This document shows, one piece after another, positions 1 through 6,797 of a DNA stretch of 15,278 nt. The stretch comes from Gammaproteobacteria bacterium. GTDB lineage: Bacteria; Pseudomonadota; Gammaproteobacteria; Chromatiales; Chromatiaceae. Position numbers and translations under genes: made by a program. The number at the start of each line of letters is the position of its first letter. Position 1 is the stretch's first letter. The stretch covers positions 1-15,278 of the forward strand of contig JAUXGQ010000002.1 in assembly GCA_030621975.1 (NCBI GenBank). Reading direction: 5' to 3'. Under the pieces are notes generated by a model. That model was not told where the DNA came from and searched no databases. It was given only the letters and a program-made list of their open reading frames with translations.

Positions 1-1
1 C

Positions 2-829
2 ATCCTGGATGCCGACCAGCGCGGCGAGGCCGGCATCCTGGAGCAGCGGGAACGGATCGAGGTGCTCAAAAAGAAACTCGCGGCCTTGGACGTCATCGTG
101 GCCCGCCGCCTGGGGGGGATTGCCGATCAACTGGTGAAAAAGAGTGTCTGGCTCATCGGCGGCGGCGGTTGGGCCTACGATATCGGTTACGGCGGACTGG
201 ACCATGTCCTCGCCTCCGGGCGCGACGTCAACATCCTGCTGCTCGACACCGAGGTCTATTCCAACACCGGTGGCCAGACCTCGAAGGCCACCCCGCTGGG
301 GGCGGTGGCGAAGTTCTCTGCGGCCGGCAAACCGACCCCGAAGAAGGACCTCGCCCTGATGGCCATGAGCTACGGCAACGTCTATGTGGCCGAAGTCGCC
401 TACGGCGCCAAGGATGTGCAGACCCTGCGCGCCTTCCTGGAGGCGGAGGCCTATGAAGGCCCCTCGTTGATCATCGCCTACTGTCCCTGCATTGCCCACG
501 GTGTGGACCTCGCCAACAACCTGCACCAGCAGGAGCTGGCGGTCAAGAGCGGGCACTGGTCCCTGTTCCGCTACGATCCGCGCAGGCTTGCCTCGGGCGA
601 GAATCCCCTGCACATCGACTCGAAGAAGCCTTCCATCCCCTATCAGGATTTCGCCGCGACGGAAACCCGTTTCAATGTTCTGCAGCGCACCCATCCGGGT
701 GCTGCGGAAGCCTTTCTGCGCGCGGCTCAACGCAACGTGGAAAACAAATTCCATCTCTACAAACAACTGGCGAAACTGGCGGTCGGCGAAACCCCGACCG
801 CGCAACCCAAGGAACGGGGAACTCATTGA
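2..829 (+). CDS. nifJ: Pyruvate:ferredoxin (flavodoxin) oxidoreductase, C-terminal TPP domain (5'-truncated by window edge)
   Basis: The enzyme oxidatively decarboxylates pyruvate to acetyl-CoA and passes electrons to ferredoxin or flavodoxin in the cytoplasm. The reading frame is open to the window edge, so the GTG at 62 is internal; 275 C-terminal residues are visible out of about 1,200 in the family. The thiamine-diphosphate domain is clear: GWAYDIGYGGLDHVLASG, then DTEVYSNTGGQTSKATP, then YCPCIAHG, whose second Cys matches the last ligand of the proximal 4Fe-4S cluster, then SGHWSLFRYDPR. One key residue is wrong: the usual GGDGW motif reads GGGGW, codon 164-166 being GGC where GAC (Asp) is expected. 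That Asp is a Mg2+/TPP ligand in the Desulfovibrio africanus enzyme. The C-terminus is short and lacks the long extension of the Desulfovibrio protein. A DHOD-like gene follows 104 bp downstream. The family call is firm; whether the product is active is open. Confidence 0.95.
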   Translation: MLDADQRGEAGILEQRERIEVLKKKLAALDVIVARRLGGIADQLVKKSVWLIGGGGWAYDIGYGGLDHVLASGRDVNILLLDTEVYSNTGGQTSKATPLGAVAKFSAAGKPTPKKDLALMAMSYGNVYVAEVAYGAKDVQTLRAFLEAEAYEGPSLIIAYCPCIAHGVDLANNLHQQELAVKSGHWSLFRYDPRRLASGENPLHIDSKKPSIPYQDFAATETRFNVLQRTHPGAAEAFLRAAQRNVENKFHLYKQLAKLAVGETPTAQPKERGTH

Positions 830-879
830 GTTTAAAAGCGGATAGAATTAAACGATACCAAATCTAATCCTCTTTGCAC

Positions 880-901
880 GCTGTGTTCTCTGTGGTGAAT
901 A
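880..901. repeat. Solo end of the MITE-like repeat (remnant)
   Basis: Between nifJ and the DHOD-like gene, GCTGTGTTCTCTGTGGTGA closely resembles the right terminal inverted repeat plus flank of the elements at 2528-2690 and 2712-2873, with 12 of 14 bases matching over the outermost part. No partner arm is visible, so this is best read as a decayed or solo end. Confidence 0.45.
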
Positions 902-933
902 GTCACCAAGATTCTTAAACAGGAGAGCTGATC

Positions 934-1944
934 ATGGATCTCGGCACCCAGTATCTGGGCCTCGAACTCGACAATCCTCTGGTGCCCTCGGCCTCACCGC
1001 TGTCCCACAGCATCGAAACCGCGAAGGAGTTGGAGGACAACGGGGCCGCGGCCATCATCATGTACTCCTTGTTCGAGGAGGCCCTGGCGACCGAAGCGGA
1101 ACACATGGTGCGCTTCCTGCACGAACAGGACACCGGCTTCGGCGAGGCAGACAGCTTCCTGCCCAGTCATCACGACTTCGGAACCGGCCTGGATCTTTAC
1201 CTGGAGAACCTGAGCGCCCTGAAACAGGCCCTGGACATCCCGGTCATCGCCAGCCTCAACGGCATCACACCAAGCGGCTGGCTCAAGTACGCGGCGGATA
1301 TGCAGGCAGCCGGCGCCGACGCCCTGGAACTCAACGTCTACTACGTTGCAGGCGATATCGAGCAGTCCGGCGCCGAGATCGAACAAAGGTATCTGGATTT
1401 GCTGACCGAAGTGCGCGGAACCGTCTCCCTGCCCATCAATATGAAACTTTCACCCGCCTTCAGCTCGTTGGGCCACATGGTCAAACGCATAGAAGCCGCT
1501 GGCGCCAACGGCGTCGCCCTGTTCAACCGTTTCTATCAACCGGATATCAATATCGACAATCTCCGCCAGGTCCCCAGCCTGCATCCTTCGACATCCGTCG
1601 AATCGCTGCTGGCCATGCGCTGGATCGCCATCCTCTATGGCCGCACCAACCTCTCGCTCGGGGCCACGGGAGGCATCCACACCTCGGAAGACGCCATCAA
1701 GCTTTTGCTGGTGGGGGCCGACGTGGTGCACCTGTGCGGCACCCTGCTCAACAACGGTCCGGGTCATGTCCGGGTAATCCTCCAGGGCATCGAAGACTGG
1801 ATGGAGGAGATGGGCTTTGAGTCCATCGGCGACGTGCGGGGGCGGGTGAGTCAGGTCAACGTGGCCGACCCGGCCGCATTCGAACGCGCAACCTATGTCA
1901 AGATCCTGGACAGCTACACCTTTGGCCCCGGGGTCCTGCGCTGA
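934..1944 (+). CDS. Dihydroorotate dehydrogenase-like flavoprotein (non-canonical)
   Basis: A 336-residue FMN-dependent TIM-barrel protein of the dihydroorotate dehydrogenase-like group often found beside nifJ; its true substrate is unknown. N-terminal GLELDNPLVPSASPLS, the MKLSP lysine (K171), ALFNRF (196-200) and the ATGGIHT phosphate-binding loop (244-250) indicate an FMN fold. The catalytic loop is altered: class 1 DHODs have ELNLSCPN, whereas here it is ELNVYYVA (132-139), so the catalytic Cys position is Tyr137 and no Ser replaces it. Genuine dihydroorotate oxidation is therefore doubtful. The start is set by ATG 934 with AGGAG at 921-925, eight bases upstream. It lies 104 bp behind nifJ on the same strand and may be cotranscribed. 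Its position suggests a role in ferredoxin or pyruvate redox metabolism, which is inference only. Confidence 0.85.
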   Translation: MDLGTQYLGLELDNPLVPSASPLSHSIETAKELEDNGAAAIIMYSLFEEALATEAEHMVRFLHEQDTGFGEADSFLPSHHDFGTGLDLYLENLSALKQALDIPVIASLNGITPSGWLKYAADMQAAGADALELNVYYVAGDIEQSGAEIEQRYLDLLTEVRGTVSLPINMKLSPAFSSLGHMVKRIEAAGANGVALFNRFYQPDINIDNLRQVPSLHPSTSVESLLAMRWIAILYGRTNLSLGATGGIHTSEDAIKLLLVGADVVHLCGTLLNNGPGHVRVILQGIEDWMEEMGFESIGDVRGRVSQVNVADPAAFERATYVKILDSYTFGPGVLR

Positions 1945-1978
1945 CCGGGCTAGGTCTGCCTTAGATGTGGGTAAAGCC

Positions 1979-2054
1979 GAATACTGACTCGCGGAACAAA
2001 GGGCTGGGGCGAGCCCCAGCCTACCTCTGTGGTTCCCGCTACGACGGGTTAGGG
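1979..2054 (-). repeat. REP-like palindromic repeat, GTAG-headed, with extended flanks
   Basis: The core is a perfect 8-bp stem, GGCTGGGG / CCCCAGCC (2002-2009 and 2014-2021) with a CGAG loop. It is followed by TAC, so the minus strand reads GTAG directly into the hairpin, the usual head of RAYT-mobilised REP sequences. The left flank (ATACTGACTCGCGGAACAAAG) matches the left flank of the copy at 8195-8216. The right flank (CTACCTCTGTGG … ACGGGTTAGGG) matches the reverse complement of 8112-8146. It sits between the DHOD-like gene and the small exported protein. Confidence 0.75.
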
Positions 2055-2069
2055 TTACACTTAGCCCCC

Positions 2070-2489
2070 ATGAACCACTCCTTCTTGGTACCCGGTGTCG
2101 CTCTCGTTTGCGTCCTGCTGTCGGGCACAGCCACGCCCGGGCCGCGGGATTTACTGGAACCGGAAACAGCTGAACTGCTCGTCGATCTGGTGCGTGCCTC
2201 GACCGAATATGACCTCTATTTCGCCCGCTGCCGGGGCGACATCTCCGGGCGAAGAACGGATAACGTCAAAAAGGTCCTGATCGGCAAATACGGTATGACG
2301 GTAACCCAGGTACAGGACGACTACTTTCCGGAGCGTTCCTACCAGGCCGCCCGCAAGAACCTCGAGAAAGATTTTCTGCGCCAGATTTCCCGCCTCGGAG
2401 GCTGCAAGGGCGCCAAGAAAGCAGGCTTCCAGGACCGCCTGCGGTCCCGCTACCAGGGATTGTTGGAGCAACTGCGCCAGGTGCCCTGA
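2070..2489 (+). CDS. Small exported protein of unknown function
   Basis: I do not recognise this 139-residue protein. From ATG 2070 it begins MNHSFLVPGVALVCVLLSGTATPG, a convincing Sec signal peptide with a hydrophobic core and cleavage likely after the GTA or ATP region; there is no proper lipobox. The mature part is basic and mostly helical looking, with two cysteines (FARCRGD and LGGCKGAK) that could form a periplasmic disulfide, and ends RYQGLLEQLRQVP. The frame is open back to 1965, but that extension runs through the REP palindrome and would bury the signal peptide, so ATG 2070 is preferred. No strong Shine-Dalgarno is seen upstream, which lowers confidence in the exact start. It stands alone: a REP lies before it and the MITE pair after it, and clpB converges from the other side. 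Confidence 0.6.
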   Translation: MNHSFLVPGVALVCVLLSGTATPGPRDLLEPETAELLVDLVRASTEYDLYFARCRGDISGRRTDNVKKVLIGKYGMTVTQVQDDYFPERSYQAARKNLEKDFLRQISRLGGCKGAKKAGFQDRLRSRYQGLLEQLRQVP

Positions 2490-2527
2490 GCAGCCGGCGG
2501 CAGAGCGGGCCAGATTTTTCGGAATTA

Positions 2528-2690
2528 ACCACAGAGGACGCAGAGGTGCGCAGAGCAATTGGTATTTTGGATCAGGATTCTTTTTGTGTACCGGGAGCAT
2601 CCGGAAATACACCGGCACCGAAAACCGATTCGGCACCAGAATGCTTGTTCAGCCAAAAATAACTCTGTGTTCCTCTGCGTCCTCTGCGGT
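2528..2690. mobile_element. MITE-like element, copy A (163 bp, 28-bp terminal inverted repeats)
   Basis: Left end 2528-2555 (ACCACAGAGGACGCAGAGG…) and right end 2663-2690 (…CTCTGCGTCCTCTGCGGT) are inverted repeats matching at 24 of 28 positions. The interior has no credible gene. The whole unit is repeated in the same orientation at 2712-2873 at roughly 80% similarity by eye. No transposase lies in the window, so mobility would need a factor in trans. Confidence 0.75.
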
Positions 2691-2711
2691 GAGTAAATCA
2701 AGAGTATTTTT

Positions 2712-2873
2712 ACCGCAAAGGACGCAGAGGTGCGCAGAGAAATACGTAATTTGGGTCAGGATTTTCTTGTGTACCTGGATCATCCCGAAATACCCCGGCA
2801 CCGAAAATCAATTCGGTATTAACATGCTTATTCAGCCAGAAACAACTCTGCGTACCTCTGCGTCCTCTGCGGT
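2712..2873. mobile_element. MITE-like element, copy B (162 bp, tandem with copy A)
   Basis: Ends 2712-2739 (ACCGCAAAGGACGCAGAGG…) and 2846-2873 (…CTCTGCGTCCTCTGCGGT) match as inverted repeats at 26 of 28 positions. It is separated from copy A by a 21-bp AT-rich spacer (2691-2711). The shared interior landmarks (ATCAGGATT/GTCAGGATT, TTGTGTACC, CCGGCACCGAAAA, ATTCGG, ATGCTT) show a diverged duplication, so the pair is not recent. It ends 12 bp from the clpB stop codon and, with copy A, fills the convergent gap, so transcripts entering from either side would form long hairpins. Nothing else is seen in 2490-2885. Confidence 0.75.
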
Positions 2874-2885
2874 GAGAACTCCTGG

Positions 2886-5477
2886 TTAAGCCGCGTGGGC
2901 GCCGGCCTTGCTGAAGCGCAAGCCGTCGCCTGCCACATCCACCCGGATCTCATCGCCGGCGCTAAAACGCCCCGCGAGGATTTCCTGGGCCAGGGGGTTT
3001 TCCAGCTCCTGGCGTATCACCCGCTTGAGCGGCCTCGCACCATAGACCGGGTCGAATCCCGCCTCACCCAGCCTGTCCAGGGCGGCGTCGCTCAGCGCGA
3101 GCCGGATATCCCTGTCCGCCAGCCGCTCCTGCAGGTAGCGGACCTGGATCCGGGCAATCGCACGGATCTGGTCACGGAGCAGGGGATGGAAGACCACGAT
3201 CTCGTCTACCCGGTTGATGAATTCCGGCCGGAAGTGCCTGCCGACGATCTCCATGACCGCCGCCTTCATCTCCTGGTAATGCTCGTCACCCGCCAACTCC
3301 TGGATGAGGTCCGAACCCAGGTTGGAGGTCATGACGATCACGGTGTTGCGGAAATCCACGGTGCGGCCCTGCCCGTCGGTGAGACGGCCGTCGTCGAGCA
3401 CCTGCAGCAGGACATTGAACACATCCGGGTGGGCCTTCTCCACCTCATCGAGCAACAACACCGAATAAGGCCGACGGCGCACCGCCTCGGTGAGGTAACC
3501 GCCCTCTTCGTAACCCACATAGCCCGGAGGCGCACCAATAAGCCGCGCCACGGAGTGTTTTTCCATGAACTCCGACATATCCAGACGCACCATGGCGTCG
3601 TCGGTGTCGAACAAAAAGGCCGCCAAGGCCTTGCAGAGTTCGGTCTTGCCTACACCGGTGGGTCCCAGAAACAGGAAAGATCCGTTCGGCTGATTGGGGT
3701 CCGAGAGGCCCGCCCGGGAACGGCGGATGGCATTGCTCACTGCAGCTATGCCTTCTTCCTGGCCGATCACCCGCTTGCCAAGTTCCTGTTCCATACGCAA
3801 TAGCTTTTCCCGTTCGCCTTCCAGCATCTTGGAGACCGGGATACCGGTCCACTTGGAAACCACCTCGGCGATCTCCTCCTCGGTAACCTTGTTGCGCAGC
3901 AGTTTCATCTCCTGCTTCTCGGCCTGGGTCGCCACCTCCAATTGCTTTGTCAGCTCGGGAATACGCCCGTACTGGAGTTCGGACATGCGCGCCAGATCAT
4001 TGGCGCGGCGGGCCGTTTCCAGCTCCAGCTTGGCCTGTTCCAGGGACTCCTTGATATGGGCCGTCCCTTGCAGCGCGGCCTTCTCCGCCTTCCAGATCTC
4101 GTCCAGGTCGGAGAACTCCCGTTCCAGCTTCACGATCTCCCCTTGCAGGGCCTCGAGCCGCTTCCTGGAGGCCTCGTCGGTCTCCTTCTTGAGGGCCTCG
4201 CGCTCGATCTTGAGCTGAATCAGGCGCCGTTCCAGTTTGTCCATCTCTTCAGGCTTGGAGTCGATCTCCATGCGGATGAGCGAGGCCGCCTCGTCCACCA
4301 GATCGATGGCCTTGTCGGGCAATTGACGATCCGTGATATAGCGCTGGGACAGGGTCGCCGCTGCCACGATCGCCGGGTCTGTCACTTCCACCCCGTGGTG
4401 AACCTCGTAGCGCTCTTTGAGCCCGCGCAGGATGGCGATGGCGTCCTCTTCCGTGGGTTCCTCCACCAGCACCTTTTGAAAACGCCGTTCCAGGGCGGCG
4501 TCTTTTTCCATGTACTTGCGGTACTCGTCGAGTGTAGTGGCCCCCACGCAGTGCAACTCCCCCCGGGCCAGGGCGGGCTTGAGCATGTTGCCGGCATCCA
4601 TTGCCCCCTCGGCCTTGCCTGCGCCGACCATGGTATGGAGTTCGTCGATGAACAGGATGATCTGACCCTCCTGCTTGGCCAGGTCGTTCAAAACGGCTTT
4701 CAGCCGTTCCTCGAATTCACCCCGGAACTTGGCACCGGCGATCAGTGCACCCATATCGAGGGACAACAGACGTTTACCCTTCATGCCCTCGGGTACCTCG
4801 CCGTTGACGATACGCTGGGCCAGGCCTTCCACGATGGCCGTCTTGCCCACACCGGGCTCACCGATGAGTACCGGGTTGTTCTTGGTCCGCCTCTGCAACA
4901 CCTGGATGGTGCGCCGGATCTCGTCGTCGCGGCCGATCACCGGGTCCAGCTTGCCCTGTTCGGCCCGTTCGGTCAGGTCAATGGTGTATTTTTCCAGGGC
5001 CTGGCGCTGGTCTTCGGCGTTCGGATCGTCCACGCTCTGCCCGCCCCGGAGGCCCTCGATGGCCTGTTCCAGCGCGCCCTTGGCCGCACCACACTTGCGC
5101 ATGAGGTCACCGAGCTCACCCCGGTCCTGCGCCGCGGCCAGCACGAAGAGTTCGCTGGAGATGTACTGATCTTTGCGTTTCTGAGCCAGTTTGTCGGTCT
5201 GATTGAGCAGCTTGCCGAGATCGTTGGATACATGCAGGTCGCCACCCGTGCCCTCGACGCTGGACATGCGGTCCAGCATCTTGCCCAAACCGGAACGCAA
5301 CCGGTTCACGTTGACATCCGCCTGTGTCAGCAGATGACGTACGGTACCGCCCTGCTGATCCAGGAGGGCGGTCATCAGATGCGCGGGCTCGATGAACTGG
5401 TGATCGCGCCCCACCGCCAGGCTCTGGGCATCCGCCAGGGCCATTTGAAATTTACTTGTCAGTCGATCCATTCGCAT
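2886..5477 (-). CDS. clpB: ATP-dependent chaperone / disaggregase ClpB
   Basis: A hexameric AAA+ disaggregase that threads aggregated protein through its pore, working with DnaK/DnaJ/GrpE in the cytoplasm. At 863 residues it is full length. Order of parts: Clp N domain (about 1-145); first ATPase with Walker A GEPGVGKT (206-213), pore loop GAKFRGEFEER (248-258) and Walker B ILFIDE (274-279); coiled-coil M-domain (about 405-525); second ATPase with Walker A GPTGVGKT (605-612), pore loop GAPPGYVGYEEGG (648-660), Walker B VLLLDE (673-678) and arginine finger in FINRVDE; C-terminal GARPLKR. The first pore loop has Phe where E. coli has Tyr251, a conservative aromatic change. There is no ClpP-binding IGF/L loop. 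The ATG at 5477 aligns with E. coli MRLDRLT and has GGAG (5486-5489) upstream. It is last in the rluD–pgeF–…–clpB block but has its own sigma-32 type promoter. Confidence 0.98.
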   Translation of the reverse strand: MRMDRLTSKFQMALADAQSLAVGRDHQFIEPAHLMTALLDQQGGTVRHLLTQADVNVNRLRSGLGKMLDRMSSVEGTGGDLHVSNDLGKLLNQTDKLAQKRKDQYISSELFVLAAAQDRGELGDLMRKCGAAKGALEQAIEGLRGGQSVDDPNAEDQRQALEKYTIDLTERAEQGKLDPVIGRDDEIRRTIQVLQRRTKNNPVLIGEPGVGKTAIVEGLAQRIVNGEVPEGMKGKRLLSLDMGALIAGAKFRGEFEERLKAVLNDLAKQEGQIILFIDELHTMVGAGKAEGAMDAGNMLKPALARGELHCVGATTLDEYRKYMEKDAALERRFQKVLVEEPTEEDAIAILRGLKERYEVHHGVEVTDPAIVAAATLSQRYITDRQLPDKAIDLVDEAASLIRMEIDSKPEEMDKLERRLIQLKIEREALKKETDEASRKRLEALQGEIVKLEREFSDLDEIWKAEKAALQGTAHIKESLEQAKLELETARRANDLARMSELQYGRIPELTKQLEVATQAEKQEMKLLRNKVTEEEIAEVVSKWTGIPVSKMLEGEREKLLRMEQELGKRVIGQEEGIAAVSNAIRRSRAGLSDPNQPNGSFLFLGPTGVGKTELCKALAAFLFDTDDAMVRLDMSEFMEKHSVARLIGAPPGYVGYEEGGYLTEAVRRRPYSVLLLDEVEKAHPDVFNVLLQVLDDGRLTDGQGRTVDFRNTVIVMTSNLGSDLIQELAGDEHYQEMKAAVMEIVGRHFRPEFINRVDEIVVFHPLLRDQIRAIARIQVRYLQERLADRDIRLALSDAALDRLGEAGFDPVYGARPLKRVIRQELENPLAQEILAGRFSAGDEIRVDVAGDGLRFSKAGAHAA

Positions 5478-5512
5478 GGGGAAGACTCCGAATTACTTGA
5501 GGTTATTAAGCA

Positions 5513-5540
5513 AATTGGGCTGAACCTGGGCGTATTCAAG
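5513..5540 (-). promoter_or_regulatory. Candidate sigma-32 (RpoH) heat-shock promoter of clpB
   Basis: Read on the minus strand: CTTGAAT (5540-5534), a 13-bp spacer, then GCCCAATT (5520-5513). This fits the RpoH consensus CTTGAAA-N13/14-CCCCATNT closely, with the right spacing and about 35-60 bp ahead of the clpB ATG. Control of clpB by RpoH is established in enterics. The site is immediately after the acyltransferase stop codon, giving clpB independent heat induction. Confidence 0.75.
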
Positions 5541-5547
5541 GACAAGG

Positions 5548-6237
5548 CTAGACAGTATTTTTTTGTCCGTCCAAAACCTCGGCCAGGCGTAGATTGATAA
5601 CGTCAACGCCCGACCCTTCGGTGGGGATGGGAGAAAAGGTGGTCAACCGTGCCTGGCTGCGCAGAAAAACCGCGAGCACCACATGTCCCTCGCCCCGGAT
5701 GCCCGTTATGCGGACCGGTATCAGCGGACTCCCGGTAACCAGCGCCAGACGCGTGGCGCCGGGTTTGAGTTTTCGCGCAGGGGCCGAATCCAGGTGGATC
5801 TTGCCATGGGGAAACAAGGCCACGACTTCGCCTTCTTTGAGCTTCTTGAGGGCGGAGCGCATAGCCATATGAGGGCGGCTTTCGCGATCCACGGGGATAC
5901 ATCCCGCCGCCCTAAACAGCCAGTTGAGGCCGAAACGCTCGTACTGTTCCCGGGCGATGAGAAAACGCAGCGGGCGTCGGCTGGCCGCGATCAGGAGCAG
6001 AGGATCGAGCCCCGAGACATGATTGGAGACCACCACCGCGGGTCCGCTCGCGGGTATGTGAAGCTGCACGTCATCCAGGCGGTGAAAGCGCTGGCAATAC
6101 CACCGGTTGAGCCCATCCAGGAAATTTATCCCGGGACTCCCCCAGTCCACCTGATTACACCGCCCGCAAACGCGCTGCAGCCGCCACAACAGGAAAGAGA
6201 CGAGAAGGAAGGCGCCCGCGGAATAGTACAGGTACAT
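5548..6237 (-). CDS. Lysophospholipid acyltransferase family protein (PlsC/AGPAT-like)
   Basis: A 229-residue membrane-bound acyltransferase of the PlsC/LPLAT superfamily, which moves acyl chains onto lysophosphatidate or related acceptors at the inner membrane. An N-terminal hydrophobic segment (MYLYYSAGAFLLVSFLLW) is followed by the catalytic NHVSGLD, the HX4D motif (His73, Asp78), then GCIPVDRES (112-120), VALFPHGKIH (139-148) and PLIPVRITG (171-179). The usual FPEGTRS block is FPHGKIH, so Glu is replaced by His and Arg is absent; substrate choice may differ from normal PlsC. The frame extends upstream to 6438 through def, but no start there is credible; ATG 6237, 25 bp after the def stop, precedes the hydrophobic helix. 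It lies between def and clpB in one minus-strand series. Family is secure; the exact reaction is not. Confidence 0.85.
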   Translation of the reverse strand: MYLYYSAGAFLLVSFLLWRLQRVCGRCNQVDWGSPGINFLDGLNRWYCQRFHRLDDVQLHIPASGPAVVVSNHVSGLDPLLLIAASRRPLRFLIAREQYERFGLNWLFRAAGCIPVDRESRPHMAMRSALKKLKEGEVVALFPHGKIHLDSAPARKLKPGATRLALVTGSPLIPVRITGIRGEGHVVLAVFLRSQARLTTFSPIPTEGSGVDVINLRLAEVLDGQKNTV

Positions 6238-6262
6238 ATAATTTAGACCGGAAACCCGGTAT

Positions 6263-6796
6263 TCAAGTGCCGCCTTTTTCCTTCCGCTGGATCCCCTTTT
6301 GATAGATCTTGCGGCGAAACAGGTCGGTGCGGCGGCTGACCAGGCGATCCAGAAACAGCAGACCGTCCAGATGATCCACCTCATGCTGTACCGCACGGGC
6401 CTCGAAGCCTTCCATAGCGTACTCGTGGAACTGGCCATCGGGATCCTGCGCCGACAGCTCGATGCGCTCGGCGCGAATTACATTGCCGGTGTAATCCGGA
6501 ACCGAGAGACAACCCTCGCGGCCCAATTCGAAGCCCTCCCAACGGATGATCTCGGGGTTTACGAGCACCATGTAACCGTGATTGGCGGTCTTGGGCCGGC
6601 CGGAAACGTCCACGATCACGATACGCTGGGATCGGCCCGCCTGGGGCGCCGCGATCCCTACCGCTGCCGGCCCGGCCTGCCGGGTCTGTTCCAGATCCGC
6701 GATGAAGCTTCGCAGGCCTGCATCGAACAGGGTCACGGGTTCCGAGGCCTGTTTCAGACGTTCATCGGGGATGGTGAGAATGTCGAGAATGGCCAT
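6263..6796 (-). CDS. def: Peptide deformylase
   Basis: This cytosolic metalloenzyme removes the formyl group from the initiator methionine of new proteins. All three family motifs are present in the 177-residue protein: GIAAPQ (47-52), EGCLS (94-98, metal ligand Cys96) and QHEVDHLDG (137-145, metal ligands His138 and His142, catalytic Glu139). The C-terminus is lysine- and arginine-rich (FRRKIYQKGIQRKEKGG). ATG 6796 comes one base after the stop codon of the upstream ACT-domain gene (TAG-T-ATG), pointing to translational coupling. Its setting is unusual: def is commonly next to fmt and rsmB, whereas here it sits inside a pgeF–ACT–def–acyltransferase–clpB series. As only this window is visible, it may be a second def copy in the genome. 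Confidence 0.95.
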   Translation of the reverse strand: MAILDILTIPDERLKQASEPVTLFDAGLRSFIADLEQTRQAGPAAVGIAAPQAGRSQRIVIVDVSGRPKTANHGYMVLVNPEIIRWEGFELGREGCLSVPDYTGNVIRAERIELSAQDPDGQFHEYAMEGFEARAVQHEVDHLDGLLFLDRLVSRRTDLFRRKIYQKGIQRKEKGGT

Positions 6797-6797
6797 A

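Noticed and set aside
1965..2069. N-terminal extension of the small exported protein
   Set aside because: It would be translated through the REP palindrome and place a signal peptide inside the protein.
2490..2885. CRISPR array
   Set aside because: The repeated units are two long elements with inverted ends and no short regular spacers.
2584..2889. 101-residue open frame in the repeat region
   Set aside because: It spans the two MITE-like copies, repeats internally because of the duplication, and shows no start signal or domain.
3942..5597. 551-residue open frame antisense to clpB
   Set aside because: It lies opposite clpB in a GC-rich gene and its translation has no recognisable domain; the clpB reading is unambiguous.
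6238..6438. N-terminal extension of the acyltransferase
   Set aside because: It overlaps def in another frame; the hydrophobic N-terminal helix begins at ATG 6237.
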